Assembly: GCA_030737875.1 (NCBI GenBank)
Contig: CM060912.1
Coordinates: forward strand, 202,381,231-202,445,230
DNA length: 64,000 bases
From: Allium sativum
Taxonomy: Eukaryota > Streptophyta > Magnoliopsida > Asparagales > Amaryllidaceae
Direction of reading: 5' to 3'
The translations under genes and the position numbers were made by a program. Numbering within the stretch: position 1 is the first letter of the stretch; every line of letters starts with the position of its first letter. The notes under the pieces were generated by a model, which ran no database searches, was not told where the DNA came from, and saw only the letters and a program-made list of their open reading frames with translations. Below are positions 12,327 to 24,996 of this stretch, piece by piece.

Positions 12327-15300
12327 TGTAATAACCCGAAAATCTGGGCCAGTTTAAATTTTTTATTTTGGCAATTTTATCGAATTTTGATTATTTAAAA
12401 TGACTTATTTTAAATAATATCGACGAGAAATTTATTTTGAATAGAATTCGAACGTATATATTTATACACGTCGTCGTTAGAATATAAAATTTTATTTTAA
12501 TTATAAATAGAATTGAAAATGGCGCGGTAGTTCGATAATTCGATTTCAAACTTCAAATGGATGTACCAGGTGCAAAATAAACCGAATTTTAGTGGAACCA
12601 AAAATATTAGAATCAATTTGTGAATATCTTTCCAACGAATCCGAGAAATCAAAATTTCATAGCGGGGATAAAAAGATATGCCCAGTTGAAATTTCAGAAT
12701 AGTCGCTATGGAATTCTGGCCCTTAAAAATGGAAATTTTGCAAATGACCTCGGATTTCGACGAAACCACTTTTGTAGGATCCGTGATGTCAAATTATTTC
12801 TAGATTCAAAAATTCATAATTTTTCGAATCAATATGTGAGCGTGGCAAAGGAAAACGTATTTGACCAGTTTCAGTTAATTTTAATCGATTGGAAAATGGC
12901 CATTTTTCAAACGGTCTCAGAATTTGACGAAACTAGTTTTGTTAGGACCGTATCTTTAGTACGAAGCTAGAAAATATTTTTCAGAAATTTTTCGAGTTAG
13001 TATGTGGCCCCAGTAAATTGAAATGCGTGTTAAAAATTCAATATATAGAGTTATATTTTGATTTTGATGAAAACTGGTAGTAACAGCCGAATTGGCCTAC
13101 ATGGCATATCCCATTGTGTTCGGAATGGGGGTAATTAGCTGGGACTGATAGTCGTTGGGTTTGATTTGGAGATGGGATTAATAAACAGCGATTTTTGAGA
13201 ATTAAATAAAAATAAAACAAATAAGGATATAAATATCTCCAACCGGTCAAACTATGTCAAAATACCCTCTCGTGGTCAACACAGGAAGAGGCCACTCCCA
13301 AACGTTTTCACGGCGGAAAACAATCCCAAATTCGAATGGCAAACTCCCACAAATCCTCACGAATTAAAACCCGAATTAAACATGAAGTCAAAGGGATTTT
13401 CTGGGGCTCCAAATTCATACTTGTTGGATCTCGGTTAATGGAGTGAATCACTTGATTTCCGCACTCGAAGTGCTCCCCTTCGCAGGCCAATCGATATGCC
13501 TAGGGACCCGCGAGTTCGTCAGAGATCGTCGGCGCTGGTGGACGACGCCAAGGGCTACCGTGTGGTCACCGTCGATCGTGGTCCCGCCTCCTGGATCTGC
13601 GCGCGTCAGGGAGGGTTGCAGGCAGTATTCTGTTCGACGTCGGCTGTTAATTGGGAGGATATTTACAGTGAGTTTTTCTTCTGTTGTTGTTTTGTTTAAT
13701 TTAATTGTAAAAGCAGTAATTACATTGTTAAAATTTTGAATAGTACTGATTTTTGGAAAAGGAGTGAAACTTTAAATAGATGGCATGGTTAAAAATAGGA
13801 AAAAAAATATATATAAAAATAGATTTACTTGAAAGAAAATATAAACATCTCTATAACAACATCATTTTTATGAATATGTTTTGAAATGAAAATTTTACAT
13901 ATGTTTTGAAATGAAAATTCGACATTGCTTTTAAAATGAAAATATACATTGTTTTGAAAAAAAATTGCATTGTTTCTTTTCAGTTTTAAAAGAGAAAATG
14001 AAATAGCAGAAATAAAAATTCGATTTTTATATATTGAAGAACGATATAAAAATTCGATTTTTATATATTGAATAGCGAAGTAAAAATTCGTTTTTTATAT
14101 ATTGAATAGCGAAGTAAAAATTCGATTTTTATATATTGAAGAGCGATATAAAAATTCGATTTTTATATATTGAATAGCGAAGTAAAAATTCGATTTTTAT
14201 ATATTGAATAGAGAAGTAAAAATGTGATTTTTATATATGTAGTGAATACGGGCAACGAAATAGACGAAAGTGAAGAAAGGCGAGCACGGTGGAGATGTTC
14301 TACATAGGAAGTGCCGTGGAGTTAGGATAGCTATTGGTGAGAATTTCTCACTCTTGAATTTCTTTTCTAGTTATATATATATACTAGGATGCAGACGGTG
14401 CTTAGTAGCACTCGATACAATCGTCCACAGACCATGGACTTGTTTGTTTGGTTGTGTAGTCGGTTAGATTATTTGGTTTGAATTGAATTGTTTGGTGAAT
14501 TGAATGGATTTGATTGATGTGTGAATGGCATGGGCCTCCACTAGACCGGGGATAAGGCTAGGCCTCGTCCCGTTTCTAGTATTGTGCCGTTTTGCCGCCG
14601 AAATTTTCTAAAATAAGTTAGAAAAATAAAATTATCATTTTATTGGGTAAATGAACTAAAAATTAATGTGTTGAAAGAGAATAAAATATTTATATAGTTA
14701 AAAATATTTTATCATTAAAAATATAATTTTTAACGTGAATGTGAATAAATAAATATCTATAAACAAATCGGCCGATTTGTTTATATACACTGATTTGACT
14801 GATATTGATTGGGTCGATAAATTTTACACATCGCCCAACTGCACAAATAAAATCTGCGTTTGATTGTTTGAAACCCCACACGGGTATTGGGATAAAATAC
14901 GGCATACACTAATCCCAATAATTAGTTGTATGTCGATCGACTGATTGACAGGCTGTTATAAGCGTTAGATATCTATATTTGATGCTTATACAGTGTAGTG
15001 CACTTTGGTTGATGGTTGATTATCTATCGTTGATATTATATACATGCATTGTGTGGAATCCATATAATTAACTTTATATGGTAATTGATTGGGCCTCATT
15101 CCAATTTAGAAAATAAAGAATATTATAAAATAAAGGTTCATGTGTTGACTGTACTCATCCGTTGAGATTAGTCATGTGTTGAACGAAATATTTTTAACAA
15201 AAATAGTCACACTTGGACAGTACTCATTAGTTGAGATTAGTTGTGTGTTGACAAAAATAAATATTCATTTGTTGAATAGAATAAAGGAATTATTGAAATA

Positions 15301-18300
15301 TATAAAGCCGCATTGATTGGAAATGCGCTATTTTGACGCGAACGATTTTTATATCGATTATATTCGTTTTTAAAATTGAATTTGAATTGAATAGAAAACG
15401 AATTCGATTTCAATTGAATATAAAACGAATTTGATTTCAATTGAATATATAACGAATTTGATTTGAATTGAATAGAAAACGAATTGAATTCGAATTGAAT
15501 ATAAAACGAATTTGATTTCAATTGAATATATAATGAATTTGATTTGAATTGAATAGAAAACGAATTGAATTTGAATTGAATAGAAAACGAATTGAATTCA
15601 AATTGAATAGAAAACGAATTCGATTTCAATTGAATATAAAACGAATTCAATTTCAATTGAATATAAAACGAATTTGATTTCAATTGAATATATAACGAAT
15701 TTGATTTGAATTGGATAGAAAACGAATTTGATTTGAATTGAAATCAAATAGAAATGAAAGTAAAGGATTTATAATAGAAAATTCAGTTTTGATTTGAATT
15801 TGAAATGGAAGTTGAAATGTTTTTGAAACAAATTTGAAACTATTTATAAAATTCGTTTTAAATAGTAATCGACGAAATATATATTATACATATTATATAT
15901 ATATAATATAATGGCCTGAATAGAACGCGCCGCGCCGCGGAATTTCGCGAATTTCGACCATTGATTTCGAACGGACATTACGGGAGATCCGACCGTCGGA
16001 TTCTCCTAAAACCGGAACCGTTGGGTTCGTATCGAAAGGAGCTTTCTAACGAATATTAGAAATTTGAAATCTAACGGTTGGATTTGGAGATACGTCCAAA
16101 TCAAATTTGGAAAAGGCCGCTGTAAGTGCAGTTCGATGGCCGTTGATGGAAATCGACTGTACGGGCCTTGATAAAATTATTAAAAATAGTAATAATTAGT
16201 GTAAAATCATAAAAAACGATTTGGGAAAAATTGGGATGAAAAACTCCATATTTGAAAAGGTAAAAATAGATTTTTATCGAAATGAACTAGTTTTGAACTG
16301 AAATGGGTTTAAATAGAATTGATTCATGGGTTTATCGTGAACTGTGTTTTAAATAACACTAGTTCTTTAACCCGATAACAAATAGAATGTGATTTGGGTT
16401 TATCGTGAACTATGTTTTAAATGACAATAGTTCTTTAACCCAGTAAAAAGAGTTTTAATGAATCTTCAATTAAATTGAAATGTGGATTGATAATTTAAAT
16501 TATCAACTTTAGAAAATGAGCGAGAATGGAGTATTACCACTTTTGCTCCAAAGCGATAGTTAAATCTTTAATCAGATTTGAACGTGAAATGGCAATTAAT
16601 TTTACCAATAACACTGTGGTGTTAAATATGGAGTATTACCAGTTTTTCTTCATGGGATGAATAGGTTGGGATTGGGAAATAAATTAAATAATTACTTCGG
16701 TATGGTTCGCTAATCTCGACTTGTTTGGAAAACCATAATTTGGTTTGAAATGACATCCAAAGGAAGATTAAAGGATAAATTTTATAGAATTTATCTTGGA
16801 TAAAATTAATGGGAACCTTTCCCTAAGAATTGAAATTTAGAAACCAGCTGAAGGTTAGTTAAGAAGAATGGTTTCCTGGATATTGATCTGATGTTGGTTT
16901 CGGCCTTCGGGGTTAATATTTGTGGAATTGCTCTCTTACTGATTTACGATTAGTAACTAATGAATTGGAATGAGGCGTATGTTGTGTTTGTGTAACATTT
17001 ATTTTTAATATACGCGGGTTGTTCGGAAAGGCCGGGTTTATACCCATTCTGAATAACCGATTCGACGATATGTCATAGATGAAGACGGTGGTTGAAGACC
17101 GGAAGTCTTCACATCGTTTGGATAATTACTGACGATCCTGATTGGGCTGTACACCCAAGAGGATGGAAATATTGGTGGTCGTCCAGACGTACTTGGAGAT
17201 GGATGGATATGCGAGGAAAGTGCCTCCTGTTTCGCTCAGGCCCTGAACGAACTTGTAAATGGATGGTGTGTCTGACATTGTATTCCTTTATATTGTATTC
17301 GTTGATCTTTGCTAAATATATTTCTGTATGGCGGCGGAGAATTTATTCTCATGCTTAACGCCCTTCTCTGAGACATACGAGCTTAGAGGTTATATATTGG
17401 CAGAAGTCAGTGGTATGATATGGATTGATAGTGTGGCATGCTGAGATGCTGTGATCCAGACTTTTGTTGAAAAGCAAAGTTTGGTGGATGATGATCAAAG
17501 CGCAGCTGATATAGCATGGCTTTGTGTATAGCGTTGATTCGCGAGCCTCACATCCCGGTATTGTGGTAAACTGAAGGTTTGATCAGTATGCTTTTAGTCG
17601 ATGGGCACCTTAGTGGTGTCGTGGATTCGGTCGACCGAGATGAGCTTAGTGCTCAGGGACATATAGAGTAAGCGGTGTTTTCTCTCGCTGGGACGTAAGC
17701 CGCGGTGATAATCTGGTCCCAAAAGTGCGGATGTGCATTACGGTGTTTTCTCTTGCTGGGACGTAAGCCGTGGGGAATTGCACTACGCGATCGATCTTTC
17801 GAATCAGGAGCCACCATGATGGAAATCCAACTTTCCAATACGTGTATTTCGGCTTTATTTGTAGAGCCTAGTATGGCGACATAGTGGGATGGGGCGCTTA
17901 TGCCGTCTATGATTGATACTTATGATTTGAAGATATTTTATACAATATGCACTTATAATAGTATCAAATGATCTGTTTTAAACGTATCAAGCATTCTTGG
18001 CTATTATAAGGTAAAAACCCTATCCTTCGGCTTGCGTTGCATTGTGTGATGGGACCTGGGTCTTATAATAGCTTCATTTTCTTTATTTAGCATCGCGCTG
18101 ATGTTTTATGCACTGGTGTTCTTGGGAGGAAACCCGTTCCGTGCTATACGGCGTGGTCCCTTGATTTACCTTACTTTGATAATAAAGACAAATAACTGTT
18201 TTAGTTCTCACACTAGTCACATGACTGACCTGGAGTTTATTGTTTTAACCTAAACTCTGGGTGCCCCTATTTTCCACACGGGCAGCTAGTAGTTTTGGTT

Positions 18301-18590
18301 TTGCATATTTATATTCACAGGATCTTGGTTTACAGCTGGAATGATATCTGGAAAGCTTTGTATCCGTATATCTCTTCTAGTTGTGTATTGTATTATTTTC
18401 CGCTGCGATGTATTCAAATGTAATTTAAATCTCTGATATTTTTGTGTAATATTTATTTATGCTCTGTATATTCTTGTATTCTGATGCATTGTTGTAATAT
18501 ACAATGAAATGTTCTCCCGTCTGCGTCCTTTTGTGGCTTGTTCTCGAACTATCCGCGCTTTCCTCACCGAGGAAGTTGCGGGTTTTCACA
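12327..18590 (+). mobile_element. LARD A 3' LTR
   Basis: Collinear with 5019-11287 throughout. Its 34-bp array is at about 14005-14240, its 26-bp array at about 15370-15750, its hairpin cluster at 16328-16373, 16396-16441, 16527-16550, 16609-16624 and 16628-16653, and its conserved block at 18204-18402. It ends GGTTTTCACA, followed by the second GTTTG duplication. The open frame at 13496-13699 is broken by TAG at its ninth codon in the 5' LTR copy, which argues against coding. Confidence 0.95.
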
Positions 18591-18933
18591 GTTTGTCTGC
18601 TCCAAAGTGTGTGCACGCCCGCACTCCGTTAGAACCCACACTGCTGCACCAACCGCCGTCGCTTTTGACCGCTTACAATCAGTCCAGTAATCGTGCCCCA
18701 CCCTGCCTAGTTTCAGGGTTCCACGATACCTAATTGGGTTATTGCTGAAATGGGTCCCTGTTACTAGGGTTTTCTACCCAAACATGTTAAGTGGTTAAGT
18801 GTCTGTATTTACCTAACCCCACCCATCAGTTTAATTAACATGTTGAATTGGTTAGGTGTTTTGGTTAACTTGACCCTACCATCCTGACTTGTCTGTCCTT
18901 AACCTTAATTAGTTAAAGCACCGACCACTCACA

Positions 18934-19117
18934 TTAGACAAGTATTGTTATGGTTACTGGATGTGTCGGTCGGTTCCGGGCAGGTTTACACCGTAACTCA
19001 GTCTAACCTCGTGTCCTTATTGGGCTCAATGCTTAACCTCTCACATTGGATAGGTATTGTTGTGATTACTGGACATCCGGGCGGGTCCTGGCAGGTTTAC
19101 ATCACAACTCAATCCAA
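18934..19117 (-). other. Two 73-nt covarying stem-loop modules, element C 3' LTR
   Basis: Copy 1 (18934-19006): outer arms TTAGAC/GTCTAA and inner arms GTTATGGT/ACCGTAAC (one G-T). Copy 2 (19046-19117): outer TTGGAT/ATCCAA and inner GTTGTGAT/ATCACAAC. The loop keeps a core read on the plus strand as CCGGTCGGTTCCGGGCAGG-like sequence. Arms differ between copies but stay paired. Confidence 0.75.
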
Positions 19118-20624
19118 CCTCGGGTTAAGCATACTCGTATTTTCTAAATTTACATATTTGTCTCTATTACTTGTTATATGTAAATTTGTCAACAATTAAA
19201 TGTTGTGGCCCACTTTCCAAGTTCATCAATTTTGGTATAAGAATTTTATACCATTTAAGTGCCACCAATTATTGGCATGTGACAAACATGCCAATTTCAT
19301 ATATTTTTCACCAATTTATGTCAAGTTTCCAATAATTACCAATTTTTCCCAACGTTACCCCATCTAAATATTAGCCTAAAAACTTAGCCTAATTTAGCGT
19401 ACACAAAATTGGCATAAAGAAATTCATTAACATAAACATGACATAGGTGTAAACTTGGCATTTTCGGCATAGTCAATATGAACATCATAGGTGTGAACTT
19501 GCAAAATAGTCAACATGAATATCATAGGTGTGAACTTGCAACGCAGACTAAATCAACGTACATATATGTGAATTTGCAACATAGACTAAATCAACTTACA
19601 TATATGTGAATTTGCAACATAGGCTAAATCAACTTACATATATGTGATCTTGCATTGAAATAGGGATCTAACTAAATAGGTGTCACATGAATTAGCATAC
19701 GATTTAGACAACATAAGCCTAAACATGTTTAGATCTAGGCATAATCTCAAACACAAACTAGTCTATGACAAAATTATGTCATGTCCATGAAGTATGTATA
19801 ATTTTTAGCACAAGGGTGTCAACTAGGTCAAATCATGTTTGCTACTATAACATGAAACTTGTATTAAAATGGATCTTGGCATGGATCCAATTATGAACTT
19901 GCAACTTTTGTATAAACATATGAGCATGTATATGAAATTAATCATTTAGGTATAGAGGTTTTAGCATAAAGTATATACATGAGATCTTATCTTGGACATA
20001 GCACATACAACCTATATAATCACATAAACATATAGGTGTAGATAGTAACATGAACTATACAACTTGCATGTGATGTTGTTTTTGTTTGAATGGATCCAAC
20101 ACCAAGTAAATTTAACCACAAACATTCCAACTATTCACAATACAATCATTGCAATACACATATATGAATTAGTATCGTCGTTATACAATAGTATAATTCC
20201 ATTTCCACTTTACATCGAATCAACTCTTAATTTTTATTCCCATCGGAAAAATAACTATACTTACAACAAACGACGAACTTGAATTCTGGATTCTGAGTTC
20301 TGAATTTGCAATGCTTTCCTTTGGGTAGATAAACGTTGTTTGAATCTTGTTTTTACTTTAGTTTTGCTCGTCTCTAAGCTTTCTTCAAGTGGAGGCTACT
20401 CTTGCTTCCTTCCAGCATCATGACGGCTCTAGCTTTATTTTATATGTGTGAATTTAGGTTGGAGACTAAGGTTGTTTATATAGAATTTCAAGCTAATTAG
20501 AGTCGTCGATGAAGCTAGAGTTAATCAAGGCCATCCATCTCAAGAGAAGCCAATCAGAAAGTGACAAATCAACCCTAGTGACATAGCCAAGCCCCAGAAA
20601 CCGAGCCAGGACCAGACCAAGCTG

Positions 20625-20742
20625 GTCAGGTCGACCTGTAGGTCGACCCCCAGGTCGACTCCCAGGTCGACCTGGGTACCCAGGTCGACTCCCAGGTCGA
20701 CCCCCTGGTCGACCTAGGTCCTGGGTGGGAAAATTCCCGCCC
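20625..20742. promoter_or_regulatory. GTCGAC palindrome array and E2F-like inverted repeat (U3 of C)
   Basis: Seven GTCGAC palindromes, mostly AGGTCGACC or AGGTCGACT, lie within 90 bp. They are followed by GGGAAAATTCCCGCCC, which contains the TTCCCGCC core of E2F sites. In element sense this is about 250-370 bp into the LTR, in the U3 region where regulators bind. The other C LTR has the same array at 31635-31745 with one site mutated to GTCGAT. Confidence 0.5.
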
Positions 20743-20993
20743 AGCCCAGTTCTGGTCTAGTTTTGAATTTTGAACTTGTTTTCGGGCTGTTTGAATTTTA
20801 AATCGAATTCTGAAACTTCCGGAGCTCATAACTCCTTCATACGGAGTCCGATTTACGCAAACTCGGACTCTATCTCAAGCAGAATTCTGAGACGAACGCA
20901 ATGGAGTAACCCGTTTCCCTTAATTCTTTCATTTAGAATTAATTATACTTTAATTTGTTAATTTATCGTTAACAGAAAATTCGGGGTGTTACA

Positions 20994-21010
20994 TTCTCCC
21001 CTCCTTAAAG
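20994..21010 (-). promoter_or_regulatory. Polypurine tract of element C
   Basis: On the sense strand CTTTAAGGAGGGGAGAA abuts the 3' LTR start TGTAACACC. Element E has the identical tract at 37384-37400. Confidence 0.9.
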
Positions 21011-21559
21011 GATTTCGTCCCCGAAATCTTCAAGTCTAGAAGAACATATATCCTAACATCCAATCGTCCATCTACTCAACCAACAAACACAGGCGTCCAT
21101 TGTCCTTAAAAGACTTCTAATGCTTTATGATCATATGCATAGTGTGTGTATATGTCCTTATCTAATGCAAAAAAAATAAGGCGGTCTACTGATTCAGTTG
21201 ACCTCCTTAATGCGAATCATGTAAGTGTCATGAATCCATTATGTATGCAAAATTTTCCCTACTCATAATTCTACACGAGTGCGCAACCATTCATACAAAT
21301 GCGACATCCATATGAAAACATATCAAGTTTCAACCACATACAAATATGAATACATATATGCATATGCAATATGGAAGTGACTGAGCCGATCTAATACCTA
21401 AGGTGTGTATATATGCATCCACGAGCAACCACTAGCAACCACTTGCAGCCATCAACCATAACATGTTTCAGTTACATGTTTACATCCCAAGGGGTTTCTA
21501 CCTAAGGATAAAAGATAATATCGAGGAGATATACCTAAAAAGATAGATACAAGCACAAA
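21011..21559 (-). other. Non-coding 3' spacer between pol and the 3' LTR of C
   Basis: About 550 bp without coding potential between the end of pol and the polypurine tract. Parts match the equivalent spacer of element E (37401-38209), for example GGGTTTCTACCTAAGG and the GATTTCGTCCCCGAAATC inverted repeat next to the tract. Nothing else is recognised. Confidence 0.7.
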
Positions 21560-23875
21560 TTAAGGAAAAAGAGAGATCAAAGATGTACCCTCAAAAAGAA
21601 AAGGGTAGGCCGCACGTATTCTATCCTCAGTTTCCCAAGTCGCGTATTCCTCAGCGTCGCTCCACTGAACTTTGACAAGCTTGACTTCGCGGTTTCATAG
21701 CTTTTTCACTTCAGTTCCTAAGATGCGGGTTGGAACTCTCCTCACAGTTGCTTCGCGTTCCACTTTGGCTTCTTCTAGAATGCTTGGCTCCACCACTTCC
21801 GCAGACTCATGTAAACATTTCCGGAGATGAGAAACGTGAAAGACATTGTGAATTTCAGCCAATCTTTCGGGAAGCTCTACTCTGTAAGCCATCTTCCCAA
21901 TCTTCTCGATGATAGGGAATGGTCCTACAAATCTTGGTGCTAGCTTTCCTGCGGATCCAAAGCGAACGACGTTCCTTAAAGGAGATACCTTAACGAAAAC
22001 CTTGTCCCCAACCTCAAACTCAAGGTCGGTCCTTCTTTTGTCTGCGTAGGATTTATGTCTATCTTGGGTAGTCTTCATTCTCCTTCGTATCAAGTCCACT
22101 TTTTCTGAAGTCTCCCTAATCATGTATGGGCCAAGTATAAGCTTGTTTGTAGACTCCCACCAACAAGTTGGTGATCGGCATGGTCTTCCATACAAAGCTT
22201 CGAAGGGCGCCATGTCGATGGTGGCTTGATAACTGTTGTTGTAGGCGAATTCCACTAAAGGAAGAAGATCCTCCCATGTCCATCCAAAGTCAAGAACGCA
22301 CAGTCTCAAAAGGTATTCTAATACTCTGTTCACCCTTTTTGTCTGACCATCAGTTTGGAGGTGAAAAGCCGTGCTCAAGCATAAATGTGTGCCTACAGCT
22401 TCTTGCAGACTCCGCCAAAATTCGCTTGTAAAGATAGGATCTCGGTCACTCACTATGCTGGAGGGTATTCCATGGAGTCGAATTATTTCCTTGAGATAAA
22501 GAGAAGCTAGAGACGAGGCAGTCCTTTTACTCTTGATAGGTATATAGTGGGCGCTTTTTGTGAGCCTGTCCACTATTACCCAAATGCTAGTATTGCCCCT
22601 TCTTGACCTAGGCAACCCATCAATGAAGTCCATTGAAATGCTATCCCACTTCCATTGTGGGACTTCTAGAGGATGAAGCAGTCCTCCAGGCTTCTTTTGT
22701 TCCGCCTTGACCTGTTGACATATCACGCACTTAGAAACGAAATCTACCACATCCTTCTTCATTCTGTTCCAAACAAAAACTCTCTTTACATCCTTGTACA
22801 TCTTGTCTCCACCTGGGTGTATTGTCATCTTGGAATGGTGTGCTTCCTCGAGAACCATCTTTACCAAATCCCTTGCTTGTGGAACGCATAGTCTTCCATC
22901 TCGCCTCAGCCAACCCTTATCATCGATGAAGTACCTATTGAGGTAACTGGAAATTTCACCCCTAATTAGCATATCAATCACATCCACAAGCTGAGGGTCT
23001 TCTCGTTGTGCGACCCCTATTGAGTCTACAAGAGTGGGCCGTACTTCTAGTGATGCTACCAAACCAGGTACAAAATCAAAGGAGGGCCTAAAGTCAAAAC
23101 TGGCTATATACTCCAAGCTTTGCCTTTCTACAAAGAGAGGGCTTAAGGTCAGACTCTTTCTACTCAAGGCGTCTGCTACTACGTTGCCATTGTCAGGAGT
23201 ATAGGAAATATCAAAATCATATGAGGCAAGGAACTCCATCCACCTTTGCTGCCTCAAATTAAGATCTTTCTGCGAGAAAAGATACTTCAACGATTTATGG
23301 TCAGTATATAATTCGAACTTCTCACCTAGGAGATAATGGCGCCAAGACTTAAGCGCAAAGACGATGGCGGCTAACTCAAGATCGTGGGTTGGGTAGTTCT
23401 TTTCATGAACTTTCAATTGTCTTCCACCATAAGCTACTACCTTCCCTTCTTGCATTAGAACAACGCCTAGTCCCGTACCACAAGCATCTGTGTATACTGT
23501 GAACATCTTGCTTCCATCAGGCAAAGTCAGAACTGGGGCTGTTGTAAGATCCCTTTTCAAGCGTTGGAAAGCAATATCACAATCCAAATCCCAAGCGAAC
23601 GCTAGATTCTTCTTTGTTAGCCTTGTGAGTGGAGTTGAGATTTTCGCGAAATCTCTAATGAATTTTCGGTAAAAACCGGCTAGCCCAAGAAAGCTTCGGA
23701 CTTCGGTTGCATTTCTTGGTGTCTTCCAATCTTGCACTGCCACCACTTTCGCGGGGTCCACAGTTAACCCCTCTTTGGACACTAAATGTCCAAGAAACCT
23801 TACCTCTTCTCTCCAGAAGTGGCACTTAGAGAATTTTGCTTTTAGCTGATGTGCACGGAGAGTATCCATGATTTC
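21560..23875 (-). pseudogene. pol: Element C pol, 3' half: RT thumb, RNase H, integrase, chromodomain-like tail
   Basis: A 724-residue open frame (23869-21695) continues the RT frame after an amber stop. RT connection is residues 1-110. RNase H is about 120-240, with Asp128 (YTDAC), Glu165 (LELAA), Asp190 (YTDH) and Asp233. The integrase zinc finger has His345/His351 and Cys381/Cys384. The catalytic core has Asp414 (SMDF) and Asp475 (VSDRD), but the partner 36 residues on is Lys511 (QTKRVN) where the family has Glu (QTERVN). The integrase is therefore predicted dead. A TGA at 21695-21697 cuts off a chromodomain-like tail (VKVQWSDAEEYATWE) that stays readable to a TAA at 21560. The tail would bind modified histones and steer insertion to heterochromatin. 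The changes fit C-to-T decay of methylated DNA. Confidence 0.9.
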
Positions 23876-24745
23876 CTACAGATGTTGAGCATGTTCTTCC
23901 TCATTCTTTGAGAAGATCAAAATATCGTCTACGAAGACCACCACGAACTTATTGAGGAATTCTCTGAACACCCTGCCCATTAGGTCTACGAAATAAGTGG
24001 GTGCGTTTGTCAAGCCGAAAGGCATGACAAGCCACTCGAAGAAACCGTCTGGGGTTCTGAATGCCGTTTTATCAGTGCTATCTTCAGCTACCCTTAGCTG
24101 ATGGAACCCAGTAGCAAGATCAAGATGGAAGAAGACTGACGCACCTACAAGCTGATCAAACAAATCGTCTATTCTGGGAAGAGGGTGTCTATTCTTCTTA
24201 GTCAACTTGTTTAGCTCCCTATAGTCCACACAAAGACGTAGTGAGCCATCTGCTTTGGTGGAGAACACCACTAGAGCACCCCATTCTGAGATACTCCGCC
24301 TTATAAACCCCTTCCCGAGAAGCTCCTTAACTTTCTTACTGAGCTCCTTTCTCTCCTTTGGAGACATACGTCTAACAGGTAAAGCTACGGGCTTTGCATT
24401 ATCAACAAGATATATGCGGAAGTCTATTTCCTGCCTCGGAGGTAAGCCCTTTACCTCTTCAAAGACATCCGGATATTCACGGACCACTCTAACCGACTGC
24501 AAATTCTCAACAGAAGCATCAAGCGACTCTAGATAACTAAGCATAACAACATTCAAGGGATTACAAGAAATTTCTAGAGTGTTACCGAGCCAAGTCAAGA
24601 GTCTAACCACTCTCTTCTCACAATCAAGAATGGCACCATTACTGGATAACCAGTCCATGCCTAAGATTAGTCCATATCCCGAGAAGCCCAAAACAAAGGC
24701 ACTACATCTAAACTCAACACTTAGAATAGAGATTTTCAAAACCAA
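23876..24745 (-). pseudogene. pol: Element C pol: reverse transcriptase
   Basis: Open frame of 289 residues. Residues 1-45 are the protease tail and linker (GLILGMDWL). From about 90 the chromovirus RT runs through [35 protein letters not shown] (Asp209), [12 protein letters not shown] and FVDDILIFS (Asp273-Asp274). All three catalytic aspartates are present. An in-frame TAG (23876-23878) separates it from the RT thumb and RNase H, which follow in the same frame. Upstream, a frameshift near 24745 breaks continuity with the protease. Alone it would be inactive, since the thumb is missing. Confidence 0.9.
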
Positions 24746-24996
24746 ACCATTGACAAATAAGCTGAGCCCCTAATTAGATTTGAAAAAATCAAGGGATCTT
24801 CTACCATATTAGTGTCTAGGTGCAGAGATTCTACTAAAGCAGATGAAATAAAGGAGTGTGATGCACCAAAATCAAAGAGAGTGTGAACTGGATGATCATA
24901 GAGATAAACTAAGCTTTCTACAGGAATATTTCTACCTCGTCCTTGCAGAGGTGCCACTAGCGCGTGAACCTGTCCCCTTGAAGTGGATCCAGTCCT
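24736..24996 (-). pseudogene. pol: Element C protease segment
   Basis: In frame with gag but cut off from it by TAG at 24997-24999, and cut from RT by a frameshift near 24745. The aspartic protease active-site stretch reads LFDFGASHSF; the family has Asp-Ser/Thr-Gly, and element E has LFDSGASHS. The Phe at the middle position should abolish activity. It would normally release Gag and Pol products from the polyprotein inside the particle. Confidence 0.85.

Larger units (their letters stand above)
5019..18590 (+). mobile_element. Element A: LARD-type non-autonomous LTR retrotransposon
   Basis: Two near-identical direct repeats (5019-11287, 6269 bp; 12327-18590, 6264 bp) flank only 1039 bp. Ends are TGTAA...TCACA. 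The insertion is flanked by a perfect duplication GTTTG (5014-5018, 18591-18595) that exactly restores the LTR of element C. A tRNA-Met primer site follows the first repeat and a purine tract precedes the second. There is no gag, protease, RT or integrase anywhere in the 13.6 kb. This matches the LARD class, but with longer LTRs and a much shorter interior than the classic cereal LARDs. The two LTRs differ by only a few percent by eye, so the insertion is fairly recent. Movement must have relied on enzymes from another element. Confidence 0.95.
18596..20993 (-). mobile_element. Element C 3' LTR, second part
   Basis: Continues the LTR interrupted at 5018 and matches 29572-31999 of the other C LTR. 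It contains the paired 73-nt stem-loop modules (18934-19006, 19046-19117), a 38-bp tandem repeat with three units (about 19533-19648; four units in the other LTR), a GTCGAC palindrome array with an adjoining E2F-like inverted repeat (20625-20742), and a TCATACGGAGTCCG-type module (20828-20900). It ends GGGGTGTTACA. No gene is present. Confidence 0.93.

Noticed and set aside
13496..13699. 67-residue frame in LTR A with a protein-like composition
   Set aside because: The sister LTR has TAG at the ninth codon and no related frame exists in A', B or D.
20626..20829. Minus-strand frame with repeated Ser-Thr-Trp
   Set aside because: It is a by-product of the GTCGAC palindrome array; the same artefact occurs at 44365-44574.
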